A DNA stretch of 64,000 nt from NCBI GenBank assembly GCA_963596435.1, contig CAVBMG010000006.1, positions 7,048 to 71,047 on the forward strand. The letters are read 5' to 3'. The notes under the pieces were generated by a model. The model was not told the origin of the DNA. It saw only the letters and a program-made list of their open reading frames with translations, and ran no database searches. The DNA comes from COE1 sp963596435. GTDB lineage: Bacteria > Bacillota > Clostridia > Lachnospirales > Lachnospiraceae. Below, piece after piece: positions 43,376 to 51,256 of this stretch; positions within the stretch are counted from its first letter, which is position 1; every line of letters begins with the position of its first letter. Both the position numbers and the translations under genes were made by a program.

Positions 43376-44332
43376 ATGAAGATGAAGAAGATTGCAGTAC
43401 TGGGGGCGGGAGCAGTCGGCTCCTATGTCATTTGGGGGCTTTCTGAGCGTGATGACATCAGTTTGGGTGTTGTTGCAGAGGGTGAGAGAGCCAACCGATT
43501 AAAGAACGGCTGTATCATCAATGGTGTGACATATCACCCGGAAGTATGGACACCACAGGAAGCACAGGGAGCAGATCTGCTGATTATAGCTTTGAAATAT
43601 GGTGCATTGCCGGGCGCATTAGACAGTATCCGCACGATTACTGGAGAGAATACAGTTGTAATGAGCCTTATGAACGGTGTAGACAGTGAAGAGATCATTT
43701 CTACTGTAATAGACAGTTCTCATATCATTTATTCCCTGATAAAAGTAGCTTCTCATAAGGAAGGCGATGGTTTCTACTTTAACCCGGAGACTACGATAGG
43801 AATTATTTTCGGAGAGCTTACCACATCATATCAGAGTGAGCGTGTACATGCAATCGAAGCCCTTTTTGAAGGCACTGGCTTACATTATCGTGCGACAGAA
43901 CATATCAGAGAAGAGATGTGGAGCAAGTTCCGCCTGAATGTATGTAACAATCTTCCTCAGGCAATCCTTGGAGCGGGTGTTGGATGTTATCAGGACAGCG
44001 TTCATATGAAAGAGATCAGCAACGGACTCAGAAGAGAGCTGGAAGCTGTCGCAGCGGCGAAAGGAATCGACATCAGCAAGGCAGATGCTTCCTCTGGTCA
44101 TGGCAGTGCTGTTCCACCAACAGCCAGATACTCTACTTTACAGGATCTGGATGCAGGTCGTCACACAGAGATTGACATGTTTTCAGGCGCACTGATGCGT
44201 ATGGGTAAGGAGCTTGGTATCCCTACACCTTATAATGAATTCGCTTACCATATCATCAAAGCCATGGAAGAGAAGAATGACGGTAAATTCGATTATACCG
44301 GAAACCAGGAAGAAACGACCTGCGCTAAGTAA
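43376..44332 (+). CDS. Ketopantoate reductase family protein
   Basis: 318 residues from ATG 43376, right after GAGAGGAGAA. KKIAVLGAGAVGSYVIWGL is the NADPH-binding GxGxxG start, K near 177 in REEMWSKFRLNVCNN is the catalytic lysine, and HGSAVPPTARYSTLQDLDAGRHTEID matches the substrate-binding end with S/E/D. These enzymes reduce 2-dehydropantoate for pantothenate and CoA synthesis, though many paralogs act on other 2-keto acids. It precedes the cobalt transporter by 44 bases, perhaps co-transcribed, with no clear biochemical tie. Confidence 0.82.
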   Translation: MKMKKIAVLGAGAVGSYVIWGLSERDDISLGVVAEGERANRLKNGCIINGVTYHPEVWTPQEAQGADLLIIALKYGALPGALDSIRTITGENTVVMSLMNGVDSEEIISTVIDSSHIIYSLIKVASHKEGDGFYFNPETTIGIIFGELTTSYQSERVHAIEALFEGTGLHYRATEHIREEMWSKFRLNVCNNLPQAILGAGVGCYQDSVHMKEISNGLRRELEAVAAAKGIDISKADASSGHGSAVPPTARYSTLQDLDAGRHTEIDMFSGALMRMGKELGIPTPYNEFAYHIIKAMEEKNDGKFDYTGNQEETTCAK

Positions 44333-44376
44333 TACGATATACGAAGAAAAACACGATACTATGGAGGAAATTTAAA

Positions 44377-45414
44377 ATGCACATCCCGGAGAATTATTTA
44401 TCACCGGCAACCTGCGGTGTGATGGGAGCGGCAATGGTGCCAGTCTGGGCGCACGCTGTAAAGAAAATAAATGAGGAACTTCCTAAGGATAAGATACCAC
44501 TTCTGGGAGTGGGAGCAGCTTTCTCCTTTTTGGGTATGATGTTCAATGTACCACTTGTGGGCGGTACAACAGGACATGCAGTGGGAGGAACATTAATTGC
44601 GCTGTTATTTGGTCCAAATGCAGCATGTATTGCGGTATCTATAGCACTGTTATTGCAGGCAATCATCTTTGGGGATGGTGGAATCCTGGCATTTGGTGCG
44701 AATTGCTTCAATATGGCATTTGTTTTGCCGTATGTCGGTTACGCAGTATATCGCCTGATCGTAAGAATAGTAGGTGGAGACTCGGCAAAAGAAAGAGTAC
44801 ATTATATCGCTGCAGCAATAGGTTCTTATATTGGAATTAATGCAGCTGCACTTTGTGCTTCTGTAGAATTTGGTATTCAGCCTTTGTTATTTAAGGATGC
44901 ATCCGGTAATGCCCTTTACTGCCCATATGATCTTACTGTCTCAGTCCCTGCTATGATGATTCCCCATCTTGCTGTGGCAGGAATCGTTGAAGCAGTGTTC
45001 ACCGTGGCAGTATATGCCTTTGTGAAAAAGACTTCACCGGATCTCACCTATGAAAATATTCTGACAGATAGAGAAGAAGCGAATACGACAAAGAAGCACA
45101 CGCCGATATTTGCCCTGATTGCACTGCTTATCGCAGCAACGCCGCTTGGACTGTTGGCTACGGGTACAGCATGGGGAGAATGGGGTTCTGACGAAATCGC
45201 TGATATTGTAACCAATGGTTCTGCACTTGGATACACACCGAAAGGGTTGGCAGAAGGCTGGTCATTGTCTGTGCTTATGCCTGATTATGCTGTCAGTGGA
45301 ATGAATGAGGTTATTGCCTATATCTTATCGGCTTTAATCGGCGTGGCACTTCTTATCATTATATTTAAGCTGATCTCAATTCCTATGAAAGGACGAAATC
45401 ATTATGCTTCCTAG
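44377..45414 (+). CDS. cbiM: CbiM/NikM-type cobalt or nickel ECF transporter S component with C-terminal CbiN-like extension
   Basis: 345 residues after TGGAGGAAATTTAAA. MHIPENYLSP puts the metal-binding Met-His at the processed N-terminus, typical of CbiM/NikM; GTTGHAVGG and FGDGGILAFGANCFNMAF are further signatures. Residues 1-220 form the CbiM core; residues about 240-345 add two membrane helices around a soluble loop, as in NikM/N or PDGLE-type fusions. It binds Co2+ or Ni2+ and works with the T and A proteins encoded next. No cobalamin riboswitch is visible upstream, leaving the metal undecided. Confidence 0.87.
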   Translation: MHIPENYLSPATCGVMGAAMVPVWAHAVKKINEELPKDKIPLLGVGAAFSFLGMMFNVPLVGGTTGHAVGGTLIALLFGPNAACIAVSIALLLQAIIFGDGGILAFGANCFNMAFVLPYVGYAVYRLIVRIVGGDSAKERVHYIAAAIGSYIGINAAALCASVEFGIQPLLFKDASGNALYCPYDLTVSVPAMMIPHLAVAGIVEAVFTVAVYAFVKKTSPDLTYENILTDREEANTTKKHTPIFALIALLIAATPLGLLATGTAWGEWGSDEIADIVTNGSALGYTPKGLAEGWSLSVLMPDYAVSGMNEVIAYILSALIGVALLIIIFKLISIPMKGRNHYAS

Positions 45415-46120
45415 TTGGATGGAAAGTGTGGATCAATATGATCCGCCAAAAGACGGCAGTAAATTTGCAGTGAAGACAATTCAGACAATTGGAAAAGCTA
45501 TGTCACGTATAAAAGTCCAGAAGGGACATGAGAAGGGACGGTCTTTGCCGGCCCTTTTCAAGTTGCTTGTAACAGCAGGTGGAATCCTGTTTCTGTCCAT
45601 TACACAAAATAAGTTGTGTATCATGGCATATGCGGCTATACTGTTATTATATTTGTGTACATGGCCTGCGAGGGATATTTTGAACATTATGAAAGCAGGA
45701 TGTGGCACATCTGTACTGGCACTTATTATATTGCTTCCTGCAATGATCGTACAGCCGAGTGGTATACGAAATGAACTATTGATTGTGATAAAGGTATTTT
45801 TAAGCATATCTACACTAAGTATTTTTAATCATACGACGCAGTGGAATCATATTACGGGAGCACTCAGGAAGCTGCATATCCCCGGGATTTTTATCTTTAC
45901 TTTGGATATTACATTAAAGTATATTGTGCTTCTGGGGAATCTGATTACAGATCTGTTGACATCTCTGCAGCTTCGTTCTGTTGGAAAAAATAATAAAAAG
46001 TACAGTTCCATCGGAGGCGTCATGGGTGTTACATTTGTGAGAGGTACTGAGATGAACCAGCAAATGTATGAGGCGATGCAGTGCAGAGGATTTACGGATG
46101 ATTATAGTGTGAAAAATTAA
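45404..46120 (+). CDS. cbiQ: ECF transporter T component, CbiQ-like
   Basis: 238 residues, ATG at 45404 overlapping the CbiM stop. Four to five membrane helices from about 45; coupling motifs LQLRSVGKNNKKYSS near 185 and AMQCRGFTDDY at the C-terminus. It links the CbiM unit to the ATPase. The first 45 residues are polar and include a possible amphipathic helix. The ATPase gene follows after copy 3 of the repeated leader element. Confidence 0.84.
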   Translation: MLPSWMESVDQYDPPKDGSKFAVKTIQTIGKAMSRIKVQKGHEKGRSLPALFKLLVTAGGILFLSITQNKLCIMAYAAILLLYLCTWPARDILNIMKAGCGTSVLALIILLPAMIVQPSGIRNELLIVIKVFLSISTLSIFNHTTQWNHITGALRKLHIPGIFIFTLDITLKYIVLLGNLITDLLTSLQLRSVGKNNKKYSSIGGVMGVTFVRGTEMNQQMYEAMQCRGFTDDYSVKN

Positions 46121-46150
46121 TTTTCACATGCGGCTTTGTGCCGGCAATCC

Positions 46151-46184
46151 CAAGCTTGCAGATTACGGAAGGACATGGTTATTA
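46151..46184 (+). repeat. Interspersed leader element, copy 3 (before cbiO)
   Basis: Aligned with copies 1 and 2 over 34 bases with 7 differences from each. GGAAGG is followed by CATGGTTATTA and two bases before ATG 46187. The upstream pairing segment has diverged, but AATC (46146-46149) can pair with GATT (46161-46164), so a hairpin may persist. Confidence 0.6.
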
Positions 46185-46186
46185 GC

Positions 46187-46840
46187 ATGAAAATAATAGA
46201 ATTGTCGGATGTGACATTTGGATATGATGAAGCTGAACCACCGGTTCTGGCTCATTTCAATTTGGCAATAGAGAAGGGAACATGTATCGTTATTGAGGGT
46301 GATAATGGTTCTGGCAAGACGACACTTTTCAGAATTATCAATGGATTGTCTTTTCCTCAGAAGGGGAAGTTCCTGTTTGATGGAACTGAAATCACGGAGA
46401 AATATTTAAAAGATAGCAGGAATGCTAAACTTTTTCATAAGCGAATCGGATATTTATTTCAGAATCCCGATGTCATGCTTTTTAATGCAAAAGTATATGA
46501 TGAGATCGCTTTTGGACCCAGACAGATGGGCATGACAGAAGAGGAAGTAAAGCGCAGAACGCAAGATTGCATGAGAATATTCGATTTAGAGGCATTAGCA
46601 GATAAAGCGCCCTATCATTTGAGTGGAGGGCAGAAGAAGAAGACTGCACTTGCAGTTGTCATGTCCCTTAACCCGGAAGTCATCGTTTTGGATGAGCCTT
46701 TTGCAGGACTTGACCAGAAAAGTCAACAGATACTGACAACATTTATCGAGGATTTGAAAAAAGCCGGTAAAACGTTGCTGATAGCAACACATAATCCTGA
46801 TGTAAAAGAAAAGCTGGCTGATGTAACGATATCACTATAG
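46187..46840 (+). CDS. cbiO: ECF transporter ATPase, CbiO-like
   Basis: 217 residues from ATG 46187. Walker A GDNGSGKTT near 39, Q-loop YLFQNPDVMLF near 86, signature LSGGQKKK near 142, Walker B VIVLDEPFAGLD. A short single-domain ATPase that would dimerise under the CbiM-CbiQ pair. The Q-loop FQNP is typical of ECF ATPases. An in-frame ATG at 46175 is too close to the GGAAGG site. A lipoprotein gene starts 17 bases later. Confidence 0.87.
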   Translation: MKIIELSDVTFGYDEAEPPVLAHFNLAIEKGTCIVIEGDNGSGKTTLFRIINGLSFPQKGKFLFDGTEITEKYLKDSRNAKLFHKRIGYLFQNPDVMLFNAKVYDEIAFGPRQMGMTEEEVKRRTQDCMRIFDLEALADKAPYHLSGGQKKKTALAVVMSLNPEVIVLDEPFAGLDQKSQQILTTFIEDLKKAGKTLLIATHNPDVKEKLADVTISL

Positions 46841-46857
46841 AAGAGGAGAGATAGACT

Positions 46858-47571
46858 ATGAAATCAAAGAGAATGAAAGCATTATTATTTATGAGCATGG
46901 CTGTACTTGCAACCGCCTGCGGTAAGGAAGAAGTCAATACAGCAGAATCACAGACACAGATTGCGGAAGAGGCAGGTACTGAAGCCCTGCAAACACAGAC
47001 TTCGGAAGAAATAACAGGTGAAGCATTTATGCCAAATGGTTTTATCGAGGAGAAAGCACAGAAAAATGAATTTGACTCTTATGAGGAAGTAATCGGTTAT
47101 CTCGAAGCAGGTCAGGCATATACCTATGTGGATGTATTGGGAAGTGAGGAACCCATATTACTGGTTACAGAAGGTACATATGATAATCAGGATGGCAAAA
47201 ACGATGCAGTTTCTATTTTAGCATATGTATACCTGGAGGATGAAAATGGTGTAAGCTGTGGCTCCATGATCGCATCTGAGGGTACTGCTTATCCTATTGC
47301 CGTAAAGGATGGATTACTTTACACAGCAGGCGGACATATGATAGAAGCAGACTGTATTTCACAGGAGACTCATGCGCTGATGGTAAAATCCTATATAAGC
47401 GAAGACTTTGACGAGAATGGAACAGCACATTATACAGGATTTATCAGAAGCAGCAATCAGGTATATGAAGACGGCAAGGAAATCGATGATGCAGACGAAG
47501 ATCATCAGTATCAGGCACTTTGGGATGAATATACAGACGCAGAGATTGTGAACTTTACGGTAGTGCAGTAA
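46858..47571 (+). CDS. Hypothetical lipoprotein
   Basis: 237 residues after AGAGGAGAG. MKSKRMKALLFMSMAVLATAC is a lipoprotein signal (Cys near 21), followed by a Thr/Glu/Gln-rich linker to about 60. The folded part includes FDSYEEVIGYLEAGQAYTYVDV and later GGHMIEADCISQE; I do not recognise a family. Its position directly behind the CbiMQO genes suggests co-transcription, and a metal-related surface role is possible but not shown by motifs. Confidence 0.65.
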   Translation: MKSKRMKALLFMSMAVLATACGKEEVNTAESQTQIAEEAGTEALQTQTSEEITGEAFMPNGFIEEKAQKNEFDSYEEVIGYLEAGQAYTYVDVLGSEEPILLVTEGTYDNQDGKNDAVSILAYVYLEDENGVSCGSMIASEGTAYPIAVKDGLLYTAGGHMIEADCISQETHALMVKSYISEDFDENGTAHYTGFIRSSNQVYEDGKEIDDADEDHQYQALWDEYTDAEIVNFTVVQ

Positions 47572-47604
47572 TACCTGAAGGCAGTTATTGAGGAGGGTAT
47601 ATAG

Positions 47605-48348
47605 ATGTTGTATGAACTGGAAAATACATCAAAAGTAAAAGAATTATTTGCCGGTTGGAATGAGACATTGATTTTTTCATGTCTTCAAAAGATTATGGGA
47701 AAGGTCTATGTCTCAGATCTGGAACAACCGAAATCGGCATTTGCATTTGTGGGATGTTTCGGCTTCTATGCCGGAATCCCGGATAGAGAAATGGTAATGG
47801 ATAAACCGGATGGTTTTGTGATCTTGACACCGCAAAATAATGAATGGGCGAAGTTAATAGAAGAATGCTACCCTTTGGCTAAAAAAGTTACAAGATATGC
47901 TATAAAAAAAGATACAATATTTGACCAGATTAGGCTGCAAAATGAAATCAAAAAGCTTCCTGCCGGCTATGAACTGAAAAAGATAGATGCAGATATTTAT
48001 GATCAATGTCTGGAAAATCCTGCAACAGAAGATTTCGTTTCGGCTTTTAAGAGCAAAGAAAAATATTTACAAATGGGCAGAGGAATGGTTATTTTAAAAA
48101 ATGGTATCATTGTAGCAGGTGCATCATCATATACTCGGTATCGTGAAGGCATAGAGATTGAAGTTGATACGATTGAGCCTGAAAGAAGAAAGCACTTAGC
48201 AACAATAGCATGTTCCGCACTCATATTAAACTGCCTGGAGGAAGGACTATACCCCAGTTGGGATGCACAAAATATGAATTCAGTTCATCTGGCAGAAAAA
48301 CTGGGGTATGAATTCGATCATGAATATACAGCATATGAGGTCGTATAA
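47605..48348 (+). CDS. GNAT family acetyltransferase
   Basis: 247 residues after GAGGAGGG. The C-terminal half holds the GNAT core: VAGASSYTRYREGIEIEVDTIEPERRKHLATIACSALILNCLEEGLYPSWDAQNMNSVHLAEKLGYEFDHEYTAYEV, with the acetyl-CoA loop near 190-200 and the typical N-x-x-S...K-L-G-Y-E end. The N-terminal 110 residues match the GNAT_acetyltran-type extension. Substrate unknown. Confidence 0.82.
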   Translation: MLYELENTSKVKELFAGWNETLIFSCLQKIMGKVYVSDLEQPKSAFAFVGCFGFYAGIPDREMVMDKPDGFVILTPQNNEWAKLIEECYPLAKKVTRYAIKKDTIFDQIRLQNEIKKLPAGYELKKIDADIYDQCLENPATEDFVSAFKSKEKYLQMGRGMVILKNGIIVAGASSYTRYREGIEIEVDTIEPERRKHLATIACSALILNCLEEGLYPSWDAQNMNSVHLAEKLGYEFDHEYTAYEVV

Positions 48349-48362
48349 AATAAATAAACTGC

Positions 48363-48998
48363 TTATTTCCGTGCAACAAGGTGTGCGCGGAAACCTTTCT
48401 GCTTCTCCATTGTAAGCACTGTGAAACCGGCTTTTTCTGCCATCGCAACAAATTCTGCAGTTTTATGTATCTTCACGTCACCATGCCCGCACAGATTTGC
48501 CAGAGGCATTTCCAGATGATTCATCAGCCAGACCATGAAATTTGAGGAAGTATAATCTCTCAAGACCAGACGTCCACCCTTACGCAGAACACGATATGCA
48601 CTGTTGAAGAAAGCCTGTGGATTAGGGTAATGATGGAAACTGTTCGCACAGATAACCGCATCAAAGGAACCTTCATCAAAAGGCAGATTCTCACTGTCTC
48701 CTACAATAAATTCTGTATTGGATAACTTTTTTGCCTGTGCAACATGAATCATTTCAGGCGTAAGATCAAGACCGACATAGTGCTTATCCGGGTATTTTTC
48801 ATGAAGCAACTGAATCATTGGGCCGGTTCCGCAACCACAGTCGAGTACGTCATGGAATGTTTCCTTTTCCAGTTCTTCCAGAATTGGCGGATAGTCATCC
48901 TTGCACATTTCATAGATTCCAGCGTGTCCACTGTCATAGATTTTCGCTGCCTGTGTAAATTCTTTGATAGAAAGTTCTTTATATTTTTCAGGTGTCAT
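48363..48998 (-). CDS. Class I SAM-dependent methyltransferase
   Basis: 211 residues from the ATG at 48998, after AAGGAGAATGTCCT. Motif I VLDCGCGTGPM near 47-57, acidic loop YVGLDLTPEM near 70-79, GDSENLPFDEGSFDAVICANSFHHY near 97-121 as in UbiE/Methyltransf_11 members. Its promoter contains the GTTAG-N6-CTAAC site shared with the siderophore-type transport genes at 24-36 kb, so it is probably part of the same regulon despite the distance. A methyltransferase acting on an imported chelate or a metal response is conceivable. Confidence 0.82.
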   Translation of the reverse strand: MTPEKYKELSIKEFTQAAKIYDSGHAGIYEMCKDDYPPILEELEKETFHDVLDCGCGTGPMIQLLHEKYPDKHYVGLDLTPEMIHVAQAKKLSNTEFIVGDSENLPFDEGSFDAVICANSFHHYPNPQAFFNSAYRVLRKGGRLVLRDYTSSNFMVWLMNHLEMPLANLCGHGDVKIHKTAEFVAMAEKAGFTVLTMEKQKGFRAHLVARK

Positions 48999-49026
48999 AG
49001 GACATTCTCCTTACATGAAATTTATA

Positions 49027-49042
49027 GTTAGATATTACTAAC
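49027..49042. promoter_or_regulatory. GTTAG-N6-CTAAC operator, copy 4
   Basis: GTTAGATATTACTAAC, five bases downstream of the methyltransferase -10 on the minus strand, the same placement as copies 1-3. Confidence 0.6.
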
Positions 49043-49047
49043 CACAC

Positions 49048-49074
49048 ATTATCACATATTTCAGGAAAAGTCAA
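49048..49074 (-). promoter_or_regulatory. Promoter of the methyltransferase gene
   Basis: Minus strand TTGACT (49074-49069) and an extended -10 TGTGATAAT whose hexamer is at 49053-49048; the 15-base spacer is short. Confidence 0.5.
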
Positions 49075-49096
49075 AAAGGAAATAGCAATATTGTGG

Positions 49097-49124
49097 TTGA
49101 CATATCTACAGAAAAGGTTATAAT
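49097..49124 (+). promoter_or_regulatory. Promoter of the MarR gene
   Basis: TTGACA 49097-49102, 16-base spacer, TATAAT 49119-49124. The -10 lies within the left arm of the large inverted repeat. Confidence 0.75.
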
Positions 49125-49150
49125 TCAAATTGTTTGAATTATAACCTTTT
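49112..49150. promoter_or_regulatory. 18-bp perfect inverted repeat, likely MarR operator
   Basis: AAAAGGTTATAATTCAAA (49112-49129) and its exact reverse complement (49133-49150) are separated by TTG. The repeat covers the -10 and the transcription start of the MarR gene, as expected for autorepression. In RNA it would form a stable hairpin just ahead of the ribosome binding site. Confidence 0.8.
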
Positions 49151-49170
49151 TGTATGAAGGAGCTAAGAAA

Positions 49171-49599
49171 ATGGATGATACATTGCATTATCTGATCATG
49201 GCGAATCAGATGCTGGTACAAAAGGCTTTGTTAGAGCAGCTCAAGGATACCGGACTTACTATCGGACAGCCCAAAATTCTTGATTATTTAAAAGACCATG
49301 ATGGAAGCAATCAGAAAGAAATTGCTCAGGCATGTTTTCTGGAGGCTGGTTCTTTAACCATTATTCTTAATAAAATGGAAGAGAAGGGACTGATTGAACG
49401 TAGAACTTTAAACGGAAACCGGCGAAGTTTTCATATCTTTTTGACAGAGGAAGGGAAAAAGAAACAGCAGTTGGTAGCCGATGCCTTTTTGGAAATAGAG
49501 AAAAAGGCGTTATCCAATATTTCCGAAAAGGAATATGAACAATTTATATCTGTATATCAGAAAATATATTCTAATTTACAAAGCAAAACAAATGAATGA
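49171..49599 (+). CDS. MarR family transcriptional regulator
   Basis: 142 residues from ATG 49171, eight bases after AAGGAG. Winged HTH in about 30-100: TIGQPKILDYLKDHDGSNQKEIAQACFLEAGSLTIILNKMEEKGLIERRTLNGNRRSFHIFLTEEGKK. It probably represses its own promoter through the 18-bp inverted repeat and controls the following membrane/kinase fusion gene 27 bases later. Signal unknown; no conserved cysteine is present in the DNA-binding part. Confidence 0.88.
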   Translation: MDDTLHYLIMANQMLVQKALLEQLKDTGLTIGQPKILDYLKDHDGSNQKEIAQACFLEAGSLTIILNKMEEKGLIERRTLNGNRRSFHIFLTEEGKKKQQLVADAFLEIEKKALSNISEKEYEQFISVYQKIYSNLQSKTNE

Positions 49600-49626
49600 A
49601 ACATCAGAAAGAAGGAACAGATTAGA

Positions 49627-50898
49627 ATGAATAAATTAAAAAGATATCTTTTGTTTTTCGTAGGATTATTTATCAATGCACTTGGAGTCAGTCTTATTAC
49701 AAAGGCAAGTCTTGGCACATCGCCGATTTCCTCTATTCCATATGTACTGAGCCTTAAATTCCCTCTCACACTTGGAAATTTCACAATTATATTCAGTATT
49801 TTACTCATACTGTTACAGATACTGATTCTGAGAAAAAACTTTAAAATGGAAAATATTCTGCAAATACCCGTTTCCATTGCATTCGGATATTTTATCGACC
49901 TTACCATGTATATGTTTTTCTGGGTAAATCCAGAGAATTATCTGGTAAAAGTAATCGCTCTTCTTGTAGGCTGCATGATTCTGGGATTTGGTGTTTATAT
50001 TGAAGTAGTAGCAGATGTGGTCATGCTGCCGGGAGAGTCCTTTGTACGTGCCATTGTACAGACCTGGAATACTAACTTTGGAACGACTAAAATTATATTT
50101 GATTCATCCATGACGATTATTGCAGGCGTTCTTTCCTTTGCTTTCTGGGGAAAGCTTAACGGAGTGCGTGAAGGTACGATCATTGCGGCACTGCTTGTCG
50201 GATTTATCGCCAGATTATTCGGAAAACATCTCGGATTTATCAAAGCATATCTTTTCCCAGAAGAACAGAATGCAGAACAATCCAAGGCAACAGATACAGA
50301 AGATATACAACATAAAAATGTAATAGTCATTGGCAGACAGTATGGTTCAGGTGGACACGATATTGGAAAAATGCTGGCAGACAAGCTTGGATACGAGTTC
50401 TACGATCAGGAAATCATCAAGATGGTTGCCGGAACTACAGGAATGACGTCTGAATTTATCGGTAAGCGTGAGGAATCCATGACTAACAGTCTGATATATG
50501 ATCTGGTCAATCAGATGTACCAATATGGAAATGAAAAGGAAGAAGCTCCAAAGGATAAAATCTTTGAAGCCGAATCAAAGGTTATCAGAGAATTGGCTGA
50601 TAAGGGAAATTGCGTCATAATCGGAAGATGTTCTGATTATGTATTAAAAAATGACAGCCGCGTATTAAAAGTATTTTTCACAGCCCCGATAGAAAGCAGG
50701 ATAGAACGTGTCATGAAACGACTCAATATATCCTATAAAGACGCGCAAAACAAAATCCGAAAGGAAGATAAGATGCGCGCCGATAACTATCGTTATTACA
50801 CAGGCAGAATGTGGGGCGCTGCTGCGAATTTCGATATTACAATTAATACAGATCTGGGTATACCATACATTGAGAAATGTATTGATGATGCATTATAA
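49627..50898 (+). CDS. YczE/YitT-type membrane domain fused to a cytidylate kinase-like domain
   Basis: 423 residues. Residues 1-205 have five or six membrane helices and FINALGVSLITKASLGTSPISSIPY, the mark of the YczE/DUF6198 group. After an acidic linker (about 210-225) a P-loop kinase begins: VIVIGRQYGSGGHDIGKMLADKLGYEFYD, with the cytidylate-kinase-like family pattern VIIGRCSDYVL near 330 and ESRIERVMKR. Cytidylate kinase-like proteins of this group often occur alone; fused to a membrane domain the kinase would be tethered to the inner face. Reaction and substrate unknown. It is under the MarR promoter. Confidence 0.8.
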   Translation: MNKLKRYLLFFVGLFINALGVSLITKASLGTSPISSIPYVLSLKFPLTLGNFTIIFSILLILLQILILRKNFKMENILQIPVSIAFGYFIDLTMYMFFWVNPENYLVKVIALLVGCMILGFGVYIEVVADVVMLPGESFVRAIVQTWNTNFGTTKIIFDSSMTIIAGVLSFAFWGKLNGVREGTIIAALLVGFIARLFGKHLGFIKAYLFPEEQNAEQSKATDTEDIQHKNVIVIGRQYGSGGHDIGKMLADKLGYEFYDQEIIKMVAGTTGMTSEFIGKREESMTNSLIYDLVNQMYQYGNEKEEAPKDKIFEAESKVIRELADKGNCVIIGRCSDYVLKNDSRVLKVFFTAPIESRIERVMKRLNISYKDAQNKIRKEDKMRADNYRYYTGRMWGAAANFDITINTDLGIPYIEKCIDDAL

Positions 50899-50934
50899 AA
50901 GGATAATTCCGACGGAAAAACGGGTATATTTTAC

Positions 50935-50963
50935 TTGATTAAGAATTAGGTGCAACATATAAT
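50935..50963 (+). promoter_or_regulatory. Promoter of the DUF3791/DUF3990 cassette
   Basis: TTGATT 50935-50940, 17-base spacer, TATAAT 50958-50963. A leader of about 60 bases with AAGGAGG at 51013-51019 follows. Confidence 0.75.
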
Positions 50964-51031
50964 GTAATCAGATAATTATGCTGTGAAAAACCAGTAGTTG
51001 AATCACTGAAAGAAGGAGGAAATATTTCATA

Positions 51032-51256
51032 ATGAGCGAGAAAACAGAAATTTTATTCATGCAGACAAGATTAATAAGACTTGCTTCAGAAGAGTGGCAC
51101 TTGCCAATTGATAAGATTATTGACTTGTTCAAGAAAGTTGATGTTCTCGGATATATAGAAAAAGGTTATGGAATTTTCCACTGCGAAGGGGATGAAGCTG
51201 TCCTTGAAGACATTGCGGAGTTTCTTAATGGAAAGGGGATAAAGATTCATGCGTGA
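51032..51256 (+). CDS. DUF3791 family small protein, first gene of a three-gene cassette
   Basis: 74 residues. The pattern FMQTRLIRLASEEWHLPIDKIIDLFKKVDVLGYIEKGYGIFHCEGDEAVLEDIAEFLNGKGI matches what I know as DUF3791: a small helical protein with a conserved Y-I-x(3)-Y and a C-terminal DI-F-L-GKG. It overlaps the DUF3990 gene by eight bases. The family nearly always precedes DUF3990, which makes an antitoxin or chaperone role plausible; nothing in the sequence proves it. Confidence 0.75.
   Translation: MSEKTEILFMQTRLIRLASEEWHLPIDKIIDLFKKVDVLGYIEKGYGIFHCEGDEAVLEDIAEFLNGKGIKIHA

Noticed and set aside
43188..44376. Cobalamin or nickel riboswitch upstream of the cobalt/nickel ECF operon
   Set aside because: The gaps before the ketopantoate reductase gene and before cbiM show no recognisable aptamer; the gap before cbiM is only 44 bases.
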